Assembly (NCBI GenBank): GCA_963757335.1
Contig: CAVWRJ010000017.1
Location: 101,395 to 165,394, forward strand
Length of the DNA stretch: 64,000 nt
Direction of reading: 5' to 3'
Source: DASQPA01 sp963757335
GTDB lineage: Bacteria > Acidobacteriota > Thermoanaerobaculia > Multivoradales > UBA5704
Below are positions 1-10,247 of this stretch, piece by piece; the first letter of the stretch is position 1; the number at the start of each line of letters is the position of its first letter. The position numbers and the translations under genes were made by a program. The notes below the pieces were generated by a model. It saw nothing but the letters and a program-made list of their open reading frames with translations, searched no databases and was not told the DNA's origin.

Positions 1-461
1 TGACGATTCCGGCGGTCGCCCCGGGGGAGTACAGGGCCTGCACGGTTGCCCAGGCCGTCCTCGTCCAGTGGGAGGCCTCCGGCTGGGCCGCACCCCTGGC
101 AACGTGCACCACGGGCCACCTGTCGACCGGCGGCACGCTTCGTCTCGACCTCTCCAAGCCCTGACGGTTCCGCGGGTTCACCGGAAGGCCGGGCCGTGGA
201 GCGCGACCTGGTCGTCGATCGCCAGCCGGCAGGCTTCGAGGATGAAGTTGAGCGGCGGCGAGGGTCTGGGCGGAGATCCTGGGCCGCTGGCCCGGCAGAC
301 GGCGCCGATCTTTAGGCACCAGGGCATCCCCCGCGAGGCCCGCCGGCTCCACGCCTACTTCCGGCGGGCGCAGCACGATCCCCAGCTCCCCTTCGCCTCC
401 TTCGCCCTCCCCAAGAGTTGAGCCTTCCCGAAACGGCTCGAAACCCCCTCGGGGTGCCTTC
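1..461. other. No supportable gene; GC-rich stretch before the repeat arrays
   Basis: Several overlapping frames are open here only because the GC content is high. None has a convincing ribosome binding site, recognisable domain or codon pattern. The frame that ends at a TGA at 419-421 continues without another stop into the repeat array that follows, so this could be the decayed end of a repetitive coding sequence. No function can be assigned. Confidence 0.4.
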
Positions 462-464
462 GGG

Positions 465-668
465 GCGCCTCCAAAGCTCCACGGAACCTCGCTAAAGGTC
501 CGCGGAGCGCCCCTAAAGCTCCGCGGACCGCCCCTAAAGCCCCGCGGAACGTCCCTAAAGCTCCGCGGACTGTCCCTAAAGCTCCACCGACGGTCCCTAA
601 AGCTCCGCGAAACGTCCCTAAAGGTCCGCGAAACCTCCCTAAAGGTCCACGGAACGTCCCTAACCGAC
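465..668. repeat. 21-bp tandem array 1 (ten units, GC-rich)
   Basis: Ten units repeat at exactly 21 bp: the AAAG/TAAC core falls at 473, 494, 515, 536, 557, 578, 599, 620, 641 and 662 with no indel. The typical unit is close to CCCTAAAGCTCCGCGGA plus four variable bases. Two plus-strand frames stay open through the array as heptapeptide repeats (PKAPRTV-like and SLKLRGT-like). The exact 21-bp phase fits either seven codons or two turns of B-DNA. Nothing identifies a product, and no start codon with a ribosome binding site precedes it. Unit identity is imperfect, so this is an old array. Confidence 0.85.
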
Positions 669-905
669 TTTCGAGACCGGCAAAAACAGTTTAGCGTGCC
701 GGTATTTCAGTTTACCGAGGGCCGAAAGTAGTTTAGAGGCCTCCCATTTCAGTTTATCCAGCGACAAAAGGACTTTAGAGGCCGCGCATTTCAGTTTATC
801 GAGAGCCGAAAGGAGTTTGGAGGCCGCACATTTCAGTTTATCGAGGGTCCTTCAGAGTTTAGGGAGACTTTTTCTGAGTTTAGAGAGGTTTGGGCCCGCT
901 TTTAA
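666..905. repeat. 21-bp tandem array 2 (AT-richer, inverted sense)
   Basis: A TTTA/TTTG core recurs every 21 bp at 669, 690, 711, 732, 753, 774, 795, 816, 837, 858, 879 and 900, again without any indel. Units alternate between two sequences (CAGTTTATCGAGAGCCGAAAG and GAGTTTAGAGGCCGC-like), giving a 42-bp higher-order repeat from about 704 to 840. The core reads as TAAAC on the minus strand, whereas array 1 carries CTAAAG on the plus strand, so the arrays face each other around position 665. On the minus strand a heptad frame with Lys every seventh residue is open for about 60 codons, with no ATG start. Confidence 0.85.
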
Positions 906-1124
906 GTTTCCGCTCCTCGATCCCGCTGCTCCCCTGCGCTCCACCTGCCCCCTCCGAGGGCGGGAGAAACCCGCCCGCCCTCGGCGGGAGTCGACCTTAC
1001 GCTCGCGATCCCCTCACTGGCAACGGACGGTCGGGGCAGGGTAGCTTGAGCCCCGTTGCTGGAGGAGATGCCGGTGGACGGTGCCTTGTAACTGCCAGTC
1101 CGCGGCTGAGCCTACCCGGAAAGG
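906..1124. other. Intergenic, nothing recognised
   Basis: About 220 bases between array 2 and the hairpin below the small peptide gene. It contains no supported gene or clear regulatory site. Confidence 0.4.
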
Positions 1125-1153
1125 CCTCTCCCGGAGCTCGGCCCCGGGAGAGG
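1125..1153 (-). terminator. Hairpin downstream of the small Cys-rich peptide gene
   Basis: A perfect 10-bp stem (CCTCTCCCGG at 1125-1134 pairing with CCGGGAGAGG at 1144-1153) with a 9-nt loop lies 15 bp past the stop codon of the minus-strand gene 1169-1372. Only a short CCTTTCC follows in that direction, so it is a weak rho-independent terminator or a 3'-stabilising hairpin. Confidence 0.5.
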
Positions 1154-1168
1154 GGGAAGGGGCGCGAT

Positions 1169-1372
1169 CTAGCAGCTACAGGAAGCGAGACAGGCGGTAT
1201 ACGGCAGAGTGCAAGCCGGGCCTTGGCTGGCGCAATCGCAGCCGGTCGCGATGAAACATTCGCAACTGGTGTGAACCGAGTCGGTTCCGCCCACCGCCAC
1301 GGAGAGCTCGTGGGCCTGGAGGTTCCGCAGGGTCTCTCGATGCAACTGGAGCTTCACTACACGTTTTCTCAT
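1169..1372 (-). CDS. Putative RiPP (lanthipeptide-like) precursor peptide, Cys-rich with GG leader
   Basis: The 67-residue product has a charged N-terminal leader (VKLQLHRETLRNLQAHELS) ending in VAVGG at residues 25-29. The 38 residues that follow hold eight Cys and many Ser/Thr (SCEC, GCDC, SCSC). This is the layout of class I lanthipeptide-type precursors with K-L-x-L-x-x-E-T-L leaders, where a double-Gly site separates leader from core. The start is well supported: the minus strand reads AAGGAG about eight bases before the ATG, and a hairpin follows the stop. Codon use is much less GC-biased than the neighbours. No LanB/LanC, radical SAM enzyme or peptidase-transporter lies next to it, so the modifying enzymes are outside the window or supplied in trans. 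It could also be an unmodified disulfide-rich peptide. The class assignment rests on pattern only. Confidence 0.6.
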   Translation of the reverse strand: MRKRVVKLQLHRETLRNLQAHELSVAVGGTDSVHTSCECFIATGCDCASQGPACTLPYTACLASCSC

Positions 1373-1490
1373 CTACGCTTCTCCTTATAAAATCCCTCGG
1401 GAGAGAGGGCCCTGGAAGCATAGGTGCACGGAGAGTCTAGCGAGAGCCCCCCGCCCCACCGGCCAGAAGCCTGTGATGTAGGCTTCGCGG

Positions 1491-2888
1491 ATGAACCTCC
1501 GACCCTTCGGCGCCGTCTTCTTCGCGGGTCTCCTCCTCGGGGTGGCGGGATGCGCCGTCGGCGCCGGCCGGGCCGCGCCGTCGATTCCCGCTCCCGCCCC
1601 GCTCGACCGTGCCGCGTGGGCGGCCCGGGCGCGGGCCGAGCTCCTCCATTCCTGGCAGGGGTACGAGCGCTATGCCTGGGGTCACGACGAGCTCCGGCCC
1701 GTGAGCCGGACCTTCCGCGACTGGTATGGCGACTCTCTCCTGATGACCCCGGTGGACTCCCTGGACACCCTGCTCCTCTTGGGCGAGAAGGCGGAGGCGG
1801 AGAAGGCGAAGGCCCTGATCGTCGAGAGGCTCTCCTTCGACAAGGACATGGAGGTCCAGAACTTCGAGGTCACCATCCGGCTCCTGGGCGGCCTCCTCTC
1901 GGGCTACCAGAAGACCGGCGACCGGCGCCTCTTGAATCTCGCCGAGGATCTCGGGACCCGCCTTCTCCCGGTCTTTAACTCCCCCACGGGCATGCCCTAC
2001 CGGTTCGTCAACCTCAAAACCGGGAAGACCCGCGACGCGCACTCGAACCCGGCCGAGATCGGCACCCTCCTCCTCGAATTCGGCACTCTGGCGAAGCTGA
2101 CGGGCAAGCCGGTCTTCTACGACAAGGCGAAAAGGGCCGTCGTCGAGCTCTACAAGCGGCGCTCGAAGATCGGCCTCGTGGGGGAGGAGATCGACGTCGA
2201 GACCGGCCAGTGGCTGAGCCCGGCCAGCCATGTGGGCGGCGGGATCGACTCCTACTACGAGTATCTCTTGAAGTCCGCGCGGCTCTTCGGCGACCAGGAT
2301 CTCGCGGCGATGTGGAAGGAGAGCGTCCGGGCGATCAACCGGTACCTCGCCGACGAGGCCCCCACGGGTCTCTGGTACGGGCAGGTGGACCGGACGACGG
2401 GGGAGCGCACGGCGAGCGAGTTCGGCGCCCTCCACGCCTTCCTCCCTGCCGTCCTCGCCCTGGGCGGCGATCCCGGCGACCTCGGCCGCGCGCGGCGCCT
2501 GGAGGACTCGGCCTACAAGATGTGGAACTTGAACGGCATCGAGCCCGAGGTCCTCGACTATCGGACGATGCAGGTGAAGGAGGCCGGCTACCCCCTGCGG
2601 CCCGAGATCGTCGAGTCCGCCTACTACCTTCACTGGTATACCAAGGACCCCCGCTACCTGGAGATGGGGCGGACCTTCTTCATGGGGCTCCTCGCGCACT
2701 GCCGGACGGAAGACGGCTATACGGTCTTGAAGGATGGGGTCACCAAGGAGAAGGGCGACCTCATGCCGAGCTACTTCCTGGCCGAGACCTTGAAGTACCT
2801 CTATCTCCTCTTCGCGCCGGACGGGACCCTGGACCTGGGGAAGGTCGTCCTCAACACCGAGGCTCATCCGTTGCAGCGGACCTGGTAG
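1491..2888 (+). CDS. Glycoside hydrolase family 47 alpha-mannosidase-like lipoprotein
   Basis: The 465-residue protein begins with a lipoprotein signal (hydrophobic stretch ending VAGC near residue 21), so it is probably anchored to an outer or inner membrane. The rest matches the (alpha/alpha)7-barrel GH47 family of calcium-dependent alpha-1,2-mannosidases. Signature stretches appear in family order: YERYAWGHDELRPVS near residue 60, DSLDTLLLLG near 85, SHVGGGIDSYYEYLLKSAR near 245, RPEIVESAYYLHW near 370, SYFLAETLKYLYLLF near 425, and NTEAHP near the C terminus, whose Thr would ligate Ca2+. The acidic residues of the HVGGGIDS and LRPEIVES motifs fit the catalytic positions. GH47 is mostly eukaryotic (N-glycan trimming); bacterial members are fewer, and their role would be mannoside scavenging. 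No transporter or other glycosidase is adjacent. Confidence 0.9.
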   Translation: MNLRPFGAVFFAGLLLGVAGCAVGAGRAAPSIPAPAPLDRAAWAARARAELLHSWQGYERYAWGHDELRPVSRTFRDWYGDSLLMTPVDSLDTLLLLGEKAEAEKAKALIVERLSFDKDMEVQNFEVTIRLLGGLLSGYQKTGDRRLLNLAEDLGTRLLPVFNSPTGMPYRFVNLKTGKTRDAHSNPAEIGTLLLEFGTLAKLTGKPVFYDKAKRAVVELYKRRSKIGLVGEEIDVETGQWLSPASHVGGGIDSYYEYLLKSARLFGDQDLAAMWKESVRAINRYLADEAPTGLWYGQVDRTTGERTASEFGALHAFLPAVLALGGDPGDLGRARRLEDSAYKMWNLNGIEPEVLDYRTMQVKEAGYPLRPEIVESAYYLHWYTKDPRYLEMGRTFFMGLLAHCRTEDGYTVLKDGVTKEKGDLMPSYFLAETLKYLYLLFAPDGTLDLGKVVLNTEAHPLQRTW

Positions 2889-2914
2889 AAACCCAAAGAG
2901 AACCGGAGACCCCC

Positions 2915-3379
2915 ATGCTAGAGAAACCCCAGATCACCCAAACCGACACCCAACTCGCCGCGGTCATCCGCTTCACCATCCCCAGAGAGGAGATCCGGCA
3001 GGTCATGGGGCCGGGTATCGCCGAGCTTTTGGCCACCGTCGCCGCGCAGGGATTGACCCCCTCCGGGCCGCTCTTTTCGCACCACTTGAGGATGGACCCG
3101 GGTACCTTCGATTTCGAGCTCGGCGTGCCGGTCCCGGCGCCGGTCTCCCCTGCCGGCCGGGTGCAGGCCGGCCAGTTGCCCGCTGCCAAGATCGTGCGGT
3201 CGGTCTACCACGGCCCCTACGAGGGCCTCGGCGCCGCCTGGGGCGAGCTCGATGCCTGGCTCGCCGGGGAGGGGCTCACGGCGGCTCCGGACCTCTGGGA
3301 GTGCTACGTCGCCGGCCCGGAGTCGAGCCCCGACCCCGCCACCTGGCAGACGGAGCTCAACCGGCCGTTGCTTCGCTAG
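2915..3379 (+). CDS. GyrI-like / AraC effector-binding domain protein
   Basis: This 154-residue protein consists of a single GyrI-like small-molecule-binding domain. Supporting features are the internal SVYHGPYEGLGAAWGELDAWL segment, the conserved 'WE.Y..GPES..DP..W.TEL' ending, and the lack of any helix-turn-helix. Stand-alone members bind or hydrolyse small hydrophobic or cationic compounds, or shield targets such as gyrase; the ligand cannot be read from the sequence. It starts 26 bp after the GH47 gene. A longer reading of the same frame begins at 2210 inside the GH47 gene, but codon use and the domain boundary favour the ATG at 2915. Confidence 0.75.
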   Translation: MLEKPQITQTDTQLAAVIRFTIPREEIRQVMGPGIAELLATVAAQGLTPSGPLFSHHLRMDPGTFDFELGVPVPAPVSPAGRVQAGQLPAAKIVRSVYHGPYEGLGAAWGELDAWLAGEGLTAAPDLWECYVAGPESSPDPATWQTELNRPLLR

Positions 3380-3549
3380 AGTCGACCGGGCGGCGTTCCC
3401 CCCGGAATTCCCGCCTTGCCCTTGAGGTTGCGGGGGAGGTGGACGGTCCCTGGACTGGCATGCCACAATAGCCGGGCCCGTATCATCACTCCGGGCGCCC
3501 CGTTTTCATTCCGCAAACCCACTCTCTTCGATTCGAGGAGGAGTCAACG

Positions 3550-4365
3550 ATGGCCCAGACTGCCGAAGCCGAGGTCGCCCAGCGCACCTTAGTCGTCTAT
3601 GAAGTCAAGGATGGAGTCGCCTACCTGACCCTGGACGATCCCCCCGCCAACACCTACACCCACGAGATGATGCGGCAGTTGGATCTGGCGATTCTCCAGG
3701 CCCGCTTCGACAAGAACGTCTATGTCATCGTCCTCGCCGGCAAGGGGGAGAAGTTCTTCTGCGCCGGGGCCAACATCAACATGCTGAAGACCGCCGACCC
3801 CCACTTCAAGTACTACTTCTGCCTGCACGCCAACGAGACGCTCAACCGCCTGGAGCAGACCCCCAAGCTGGTCATCGCGGCACTCAAGGGGCACACCGTC
3901 GGCGGCGGCCTGGAGATCGCCATGGCGGCGGACCTCCTGATCGCCAAGCGCAATTCCGGCAAGGTCGGCCTGCCCGAAGTCAACCTGGGCGTTCTCCCCG
4001 GCACCGGCGGCACCCAGCGCCTGGCCCGCCGGGTGGGCAAGAACCTGGCGATCGACTTGATGGTCACCGGCCGGCTGATCTCCTTCGAGGAGGCCGAGAA
4101 GATCGGCATCGTCAACCAGATCCTGGACGGCGACGACTTCATGGGCCAGATCCACGAGTACGCCAAGCAGTTCTGCCCGCCCAACCGGGCCTCCAAGGCC
4201 GTGGGCCGGATCAAGCGCGCCGTCCAGTCCGGCGCCGAGGTGCCGTTCGAGAGCGGTCTCGCCATCGAGCGCGAGCTGCAGCAGCAGCTCTTCGAGAGCT
4301 CGGACGCCAAGGAGGGGCTCGACGCCTACATCGGCAAGCGGACTCCGCAGTTCAAGGGGGTGTGA
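3550..4365 (+). CDS. Enoyl-CoA hydratase/isomerase (crotonase) family protein
   Basis: The 271-residue protein has the crotonase fold signatures: an oxyanion-hole region with FFCAGANINML near residue 78, HTVGGGLEIAMAADL near 117, and GLPEVNLGVLPGTGGTQR near 140. Both glutamates of classical hydratases (the E of GGGLEI and the E of LPEVNLG) are present, so hydration of an enoyl-CoA is plausible. The unusual N-terminal segment (DDPPANTYTHEMMRQL) differs from housekeeping FadB or Crt proteins. A strong ribosome binding site (GAGGAGG) precedes the ATG. It opens a run of CoA-ester genes with very short spacing (1 bp to the aldehyde dehydrogenase), so it belongs to a catabolic operon whose substrate is unknown. 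Confidence 0.85.
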   Translation: MAQTAEAEVAQRTLVVYEVKDGVAYLTLDDPPANTYTHEMMRQLDLAILQARFDKNVYVIVLAGKGEKFFCAGANINMLKTADPHFKYYFCLHANETLNRLEQTPKLVIAALKGHTVGGGLEIAMAADLLIAKRNSGKVGLPEVNLGVLPGTGGTQRLARRVGKNLAIDLMVTGRLISFEEAEKIGIVNQILDGDDFMGQIHEYAKQFCPPNRASKAVGRIKRAVQSGAEVPFESGLAIERELQQQLFESSDAKEGLDAYIGKRTPQFKGV

Positions 4366-4366
4366 C

Positions 4367-5854
4367 GTGGCGACCGCGGTGAGCACCGAGAAGAGCGCCG
4401 CTCAGGCGAAGGTCCCCCCCGCCAAGCTGTGGATCGGCGGACAGTGGACCGAGCCCGAGGGCGGCAAGACCTTCACCAGCGTCAACCCGGCGACCGAGGA
4501 GACGATCGGCGAGGTCGGCTCGGCTTCGGCCGGCGACGTCGACCGGGCGGTCGCGGCGGCCAAGGCTGCTCTCGAAGGCGACTGGGGCCGGAAGTATTCG
4601 GCCCGCGAGCGCGGCCGGATGCTGTGGAAGATCGCCGACGCCCTGGAGGCCCGGATCGACGAGTTCGCGCTGCTCGAGACCCTCGACAACGGGAAGCCGA
4701 TCTTCGAGTCGCGCTACGTCGACGTCCCGGCGGCGATCGACGCCCTGCGCTATTTCGCGGGCTGGGCGGACAAGGTGACCGGCGAGACCCTGCCGGTCTC
4801 CGGGCCCTTCGTCCTCGCCTACACCCTGAGAGAGCCGGTGGGGGTGGTCGCCGCCATCACGCCGTGGAACTTCCCCTTGATCCAGGCCCTGTGGAAGATC
4901 GCCCCGGCGCTCGCCTGCGGCAACACGGTGATCCACAAGCCGGCCTCCTACACCCCGTTGACAGCGCTCAAGTTCGCCGAGCTGGCGAGCGAGGCCGGGC
5001 TGCCGCCGGGGGTTTTGAACGTCCTGCCGGGCGGCGGTGCCGAGGTGGGGAACGCCCTCGTCCAGCACAAGGACGTCGCGAAGATCACCTTCACCGGCTC
5101 GACCGAGGTGGGGAAGGACATCATGCGGGGGGCGGCGGCGACGATCAAGCGCCTGACCCTGGAGCTCGGCGGCAAGTCGCCGAACATCGTCTTCGCCGAT
5201 GCCGACCTCGACGCGGCGGTCAAGGGGGCCTACACCGGCATCTTCTACGGCAAGGGCGAGGTCTGCGCCGCCGGCTCGCGGCTCTTCGTCGAGCGCTCGG
5301 TGCACGAGCAGCTGGTCTCAAAACTCGTCGAGCGCACCAAGAAGCTTTCGCCCGGCGATCCGCTCGACCCCAAGACCCGCCTCGGGGCTCTGGTCTCGGG
5401 CAAGCAGCGGGAGTCCGTCCTCTCCTATGTCGAAGCGGGGCGGAGCGAGGGGGCGGAGGTGGTGGCGGGCGGCGAGGCGGCGACGGTCGGCGGCAAGGGC
5501 TTCTTCATGCAGCCGACGATCCTCGATGCCTGCCGGAACGACATGAAGGTCGCCCAGGAGGAGATCTTCGGCCCGGTTCTCGTCGTCATTCCGTTCGACG
5601 ATGTGAAAGAGGCGGTCAAGCTCGCCAACGACTCGGTCTTCGGCCTCGCTGCCGGGGTCTGGACGCGCGACATCGGCAAGGCTCACCAGGTGGCCCGCGA
5701 CCTCCAGGCGGGGACGGTGTGGATCAACCAGTACAACTGGTACGACTCCGGGGCCCCCTTCGGCGGCTATAAGCAGAGCGGCTTCGGAAGGGAGCTCGGC
5801 AAGCAGGCGCTCGAGTACTACACCGAGTCGAAGACGGTTTTCGTGGGCAAGTAG
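4367..5854 (+). CDS. NAD(P)-dependent aldehyde dehydrogenase
   Basis: The 495-residue protein has the length and motif order of the ALDH superfamily: ITPWNFPLIQALWKIAPALACGN for cofactor binding, FTGSTEVGK, the general base in LELGGKSPN (Glu near residue 266), the nucleophile in GEVCAAGSR (Cys near 300), and the C-terminal PFGGYKQSGFGRE segment. It should oxidise an aldehyde to the acid in the cytoplasm. The closest-looking subfamilies are betaine-, retinal- and semialdehyde-type enzymes, but the substrate cannot be decided. The start is GTG at 4367, one base after the TGA of the upstream gene, implying translational coupling. Confidence 0.92.
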   Translation: MATAVSTEKSAAQAKVPPAKLWIGGQWTEPEGGKTFTSVNPATEETIGEVGSASAGDVDRAVAAAKAALEGDWGRKYSARERGRMLWKIADALEARIDEFALLETLDNGKPIFESRYVDVPAAIDALRYFAGWADKVTGETLPVSGPFVLAYTLREPVGVVAAITPWNFPLIQALWKIAPALACGNTVIHKPASYTPLTALKFAELASEAGLPPGVLNVLPGGGAEVGNALVQHKDVAKITFTGSTEVGKDIMRGAAATIKRLTLELGGKSPNIVFADADLDAAVKGAYTGIFYGKGEVCAAGSRLFVERSVHEQLVSKLVERTKKLSPGDPLDPKTRLGALVSGKQRESVLSYVEAGRSEGAEVVAGGEAATVGGKGFFMQPTILDACRNDMKVAQEEIFGPVLVVIPFDDVKEAVKLANDSVFGLAAGVWTRDIGKAHQVARDLQAGTVWINQYNWYDSGAPFGGYKQSGFGRELGKQALEYYTESKTVFVGK

Positions 5855-5878
5855 CCGGCGCAGAGGATAGAGATAGAG

Positions 5879-7077
<1,199 letters not shown>

Positions 7078-7081
<4 letters not shown>

Positions 7082-7808
7082 ACCGGCCACTCCGCCGGCC
7101 GGATCGTCGTCGCCGCCGGTTTCGACGAGAAGGCGGCCCCGTACGTCGAGGCGCTCCGGGCGGTGGGCGTGCCGGCGGAGCGGATCGTCGTCCTCACCCC
7201 GGGGATGCGGCCGGGGGTCGCCACCGAGATCGTCGCCGGGGCGGCCGGGCTGGTCCTCTCCGGGGGAGCCGACATCGCCCCCGAACGCTATGGGGAGGCC
7301 CCGCGGGCCTCATGCCCGGCTGGAGGTCTACCCGGAGCGCGACGCCATGGAGTGGGAGCTCCTGGCAGCGGCGCACGATCGGCAGCTCCCGGTCTGGGGG
7401 GTCTGCCGCGGGCTCCAGGTGGTGAACGTCTTCCTGGGGGGCACGCTCTGGCAGGACCTCCCCACCCAGCTCCCGGGCCCGGTGCCGCACGAGGTCTCGA
7501 CCACCCCCGACACCCTCGCCCACACGGTGCTCCCGGGCGCCGCCCCAGGCGCTCTGGCAGCGCGGCTCTCCCGCGAGACCCCGGTCGTCAACAGCCGCCA
7601 TCACCAGGCGGTCAAGGATCTCGCCCCCGGTCTCTCGACGGCGGCCCTGTCGCCCGACGGCCTGGTCGAGGCGTTCGAGCTTACCGCTACGAGCGCGCGG
7701 GGCTGGTGGGTGCGGGCGGTGCAGTGGCACCCCGAGAATCTGGTCGCCATGACGCTCCACCGCGCCCTGTGGGCGGACTTCGTGCGCGCCACGGAGGAGG
7801 CGGCATGA
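7078..7808 (+). pseudogene. Peptidase C26 (gamma-glutamyl-gamma-aminobutyrate hydrolase-like), two frameshifts
   Basis: Conceptual joining of three frames gives a class I glutamine-amidotransferase-like hydrolase of about 242 residues of the PuuD type. The N-terminal part (HSAGRIVVAAGFDEKAAPYV, LVLSGGADIAPERYGEAP) is read from 7082 to about 7300. The C-terminal part carries the nucleophile in GVCRGLQVVN and the His-Glu pair in VQWHPENL, read from about 7300 to 7808. One extra base lies at the ATGAACC start (the ATG and the downstream frame disagree) and another between 7292 and 7312. Without them the ATG would overlap the thiolase stop and the gene would fit the operon perfectly, so a sequence error is more likely than decay. 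Substrates of the family are gamma-glutamyl amides. Confidence 0.75.
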
Positions 7809-8572
7809 GCGACACCGTCCTCCTCGAACGCGCCGGGCGGACCGCCACCCTCACCCTCAACCGGCCGCCGCTCCACATCCTCGACCTCGCCACCCTCAAC
7901 CGCCTGAACGAGGTGATCGCCCGGCTGGCGGTAGACCCCGATCTCCAGGTGGTCGTGCTCCGCGGGGCGGGCGAGCGCGCCTTCTCGGCCGGCGTCTCGG
8001 TCCAGGACCACACCCCCGACAAGGTGCGGGAGATGCTCGACGGCCTCCACGGCGCCATCCGCGGTCTCCGCGACCTCCCGGCGGTCGCCGTCGCCGCGGT
8101 CCAGGGTCACTGCCTGGGCGGCGGGATGGAGCTCGCCCTCGGCTGCGATCTCGTGCTGGCGACCGACGACGCCCGCTTCGGCCAGCCCGAGATCGAGCTC
8201 GGCTGCTATCCGCCGGCCGCCGCGGCCCTCTACCCGCGCCTCCTCGGCACCGCGCGCACCCTGGAGCTGCTCCTCTCCGGCCGCACCCTCTCTTGCGAGG
8301 AGGCCGAACGGCTGGGGCTCGTCACCTGGCGGGTCGAGGCCGGCGGTCTCGATCTCGGGATCGCCCGGGTGCTCGCCGACCTGACGGCGAAGAGCGCCGC
8401 CGTCACCCGGCTGACCAAGCGGGCAGTCTCCGCCGGCCGCGACCTGCCCTTCGATGCCGCGATCGAGGAGACCGAGCAGATCTACCTGCAGGATCTCTGC
8501 GCCACCGCCGACATGGAGGAGGGCCTGACGGCGTTCCTCGAAAAGCGCAAGCCGGTCTGGCAGCACCGCTAA
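7805..8572 (+). CDS. Crotonase-family hydratase, possibly dienoyl-CoA hydratase-like
   Basis: This 255-residue crotonase-fold protein starts at an ATG that overlaps the stop of the preceding amidase gene. Motifs include NRPPLHILDLATL, FSAGVSVQDHTPDKV, HCLGGGMELALGCDL and GQPEIELGCYPP. The SVQDHTPDKV segment and the shortened, non-GGGGTQR loop after the second glutamate resemble cyclohexa-1,5-diene-1-carbonyl-CoA hydratase-like proteins more than canonical enoyl-CoA hydratases; that assignment is tentative. Both catalytic glutamate positions (GGGMEL, QPEIELG) are retained. It would act on a CoA ester in the same route as its neighbours. Confidence 0.8.
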   Translation: MSDTVLLERAGRTATLTLNRPPLHILDLATLNRLNEVIARLAVDPDLQVVVLRGAGERAFSAGVSVQDHTPDKVREMLDGLHGAIRGLRDLPAVAVAAVQGHCLGGGMELALGCDLVLATDDARFGQPEIELGCYPPAAAALYPRLLGTARTLELLLSGRTLSCEEAERLGLVTWRVEAGGLDLGIARVLADLTAKSAAVTRLTKRAVSAGRDLPFDAAIEETEQIYLQDLCATADMEEGLTAFLEKRKPVWQHR

Positions 8573-8598
8573 CGTTTCACCTCTAAGGAGAGAGCCCG

Positions 8599-9359
<761 letters not shown>

Positions 9360-9375
<16 letters not shown>

Positions 9376-10247
9376 TCGAGGCGCCCCGGCTGGGGTACGG
9401 GGTGGTCGACATCCACGTCCACCTTCAGCCCTGGGAGCAGATGCTGCCGGAGGTCCGGGCGCGGATGGAGAGCCGGCCGGGGGCGGCCGAGCTGGCAGCC
9501 CTGATGCACCGGCCGGCCGAGGTGCTGGCGCTCATGGACCGGGCCGGCATCGAGCGGATCGGGATGATCCACTACGTCTCGCCGCTCATGGGCTTCACGG
9601 CGGCGGTCAACGACTTCTCCGCCGCCACCGCCCGTCTCGCCCCCGACCGGCTGATCCCCTTCGGCTCGGTCCACCCGCGCCTGACCGCCGAGCCGGGGGC
9701 GGAGGTGCGGCGGCTCAAGGACCTCGGGATCGTGGCGCTCAAGATCCACCCACCGCACCAGCTCTTCGCCGCCAACGCCTACCTCGACGACCTGCCGGGG
9801 CTGGCCGAGGTCTACGGGGAGGCCCAGGCGCTGGGGATGCCGGTGATGATCCACACCGGCACCTCGGTCTTCCCCGGTGCCCGGAACCGGTTCGCCGACC
9901 CCATGGCGGCGGACGACGTGGCGGTCGACTTTCCGGATCTACGGCTCATCCTCGCTCACGCCGGGCGTCCTCTCTATATGGACACCTGCGTGTTCCTCGC
10001 CCGGCGCCACCCCAACCTCTACCTCGACGTCTCGGGCATCCCGCCGCGCCGGCTCCTTCACTACCTGCCGCGCCTGGCCGATGCCGGCATCGCCGACAAG
10101 GTGCTCTGGGGGACCGACTGGCCCGACCCCGGTGTCTCCGGGATGGAGAAGAACTTGGACGACTTCCTGACTCTCGATCTGCCGGAGGAGACCCGGCGGA
10201 AGATCCTCCGCGACAACGCCTACCGGGTCTTCGGATGGCCATCGTGA
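9360..10247 (+). CDS. Amidohydrolase-2 family metal-dependent hydrolase/decarboxylase
   Basis: The 295-residue TIM-barrel protein has the amidohydrolase-2 metal-site pattern: DIHVH near residue 17, LKIHPPH near 128, MIHTG near 163, the LAHAGRP His near 200, and GTDWPDPG near 250 with the conserved Asp. Members include ACMSD-type decarboxylases and lactone or amide hydrolases. The adjacent class V PLP enzyme makes a role in a kynurenine- or aminomuconate-like pathway thinkable but unproven. The start overlaps the upstream gene by 16 bp, and its end overlaps the next gene. Confidence 0.82.

Noticed and set aside
465..905. CRISPR array or plasmid iterons
   Set aside because: The 21-bp units are contiguous without unique spacers, and no replication initiator gene is nearby.
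1437..2867. Long antisense frame (476 codons) opposite the GH47 gene
   Set aside because: It is a shadow of a GC-rich gene; its product is low-complexity and has no family, while the plus-strand frame has full GH47 motifs.
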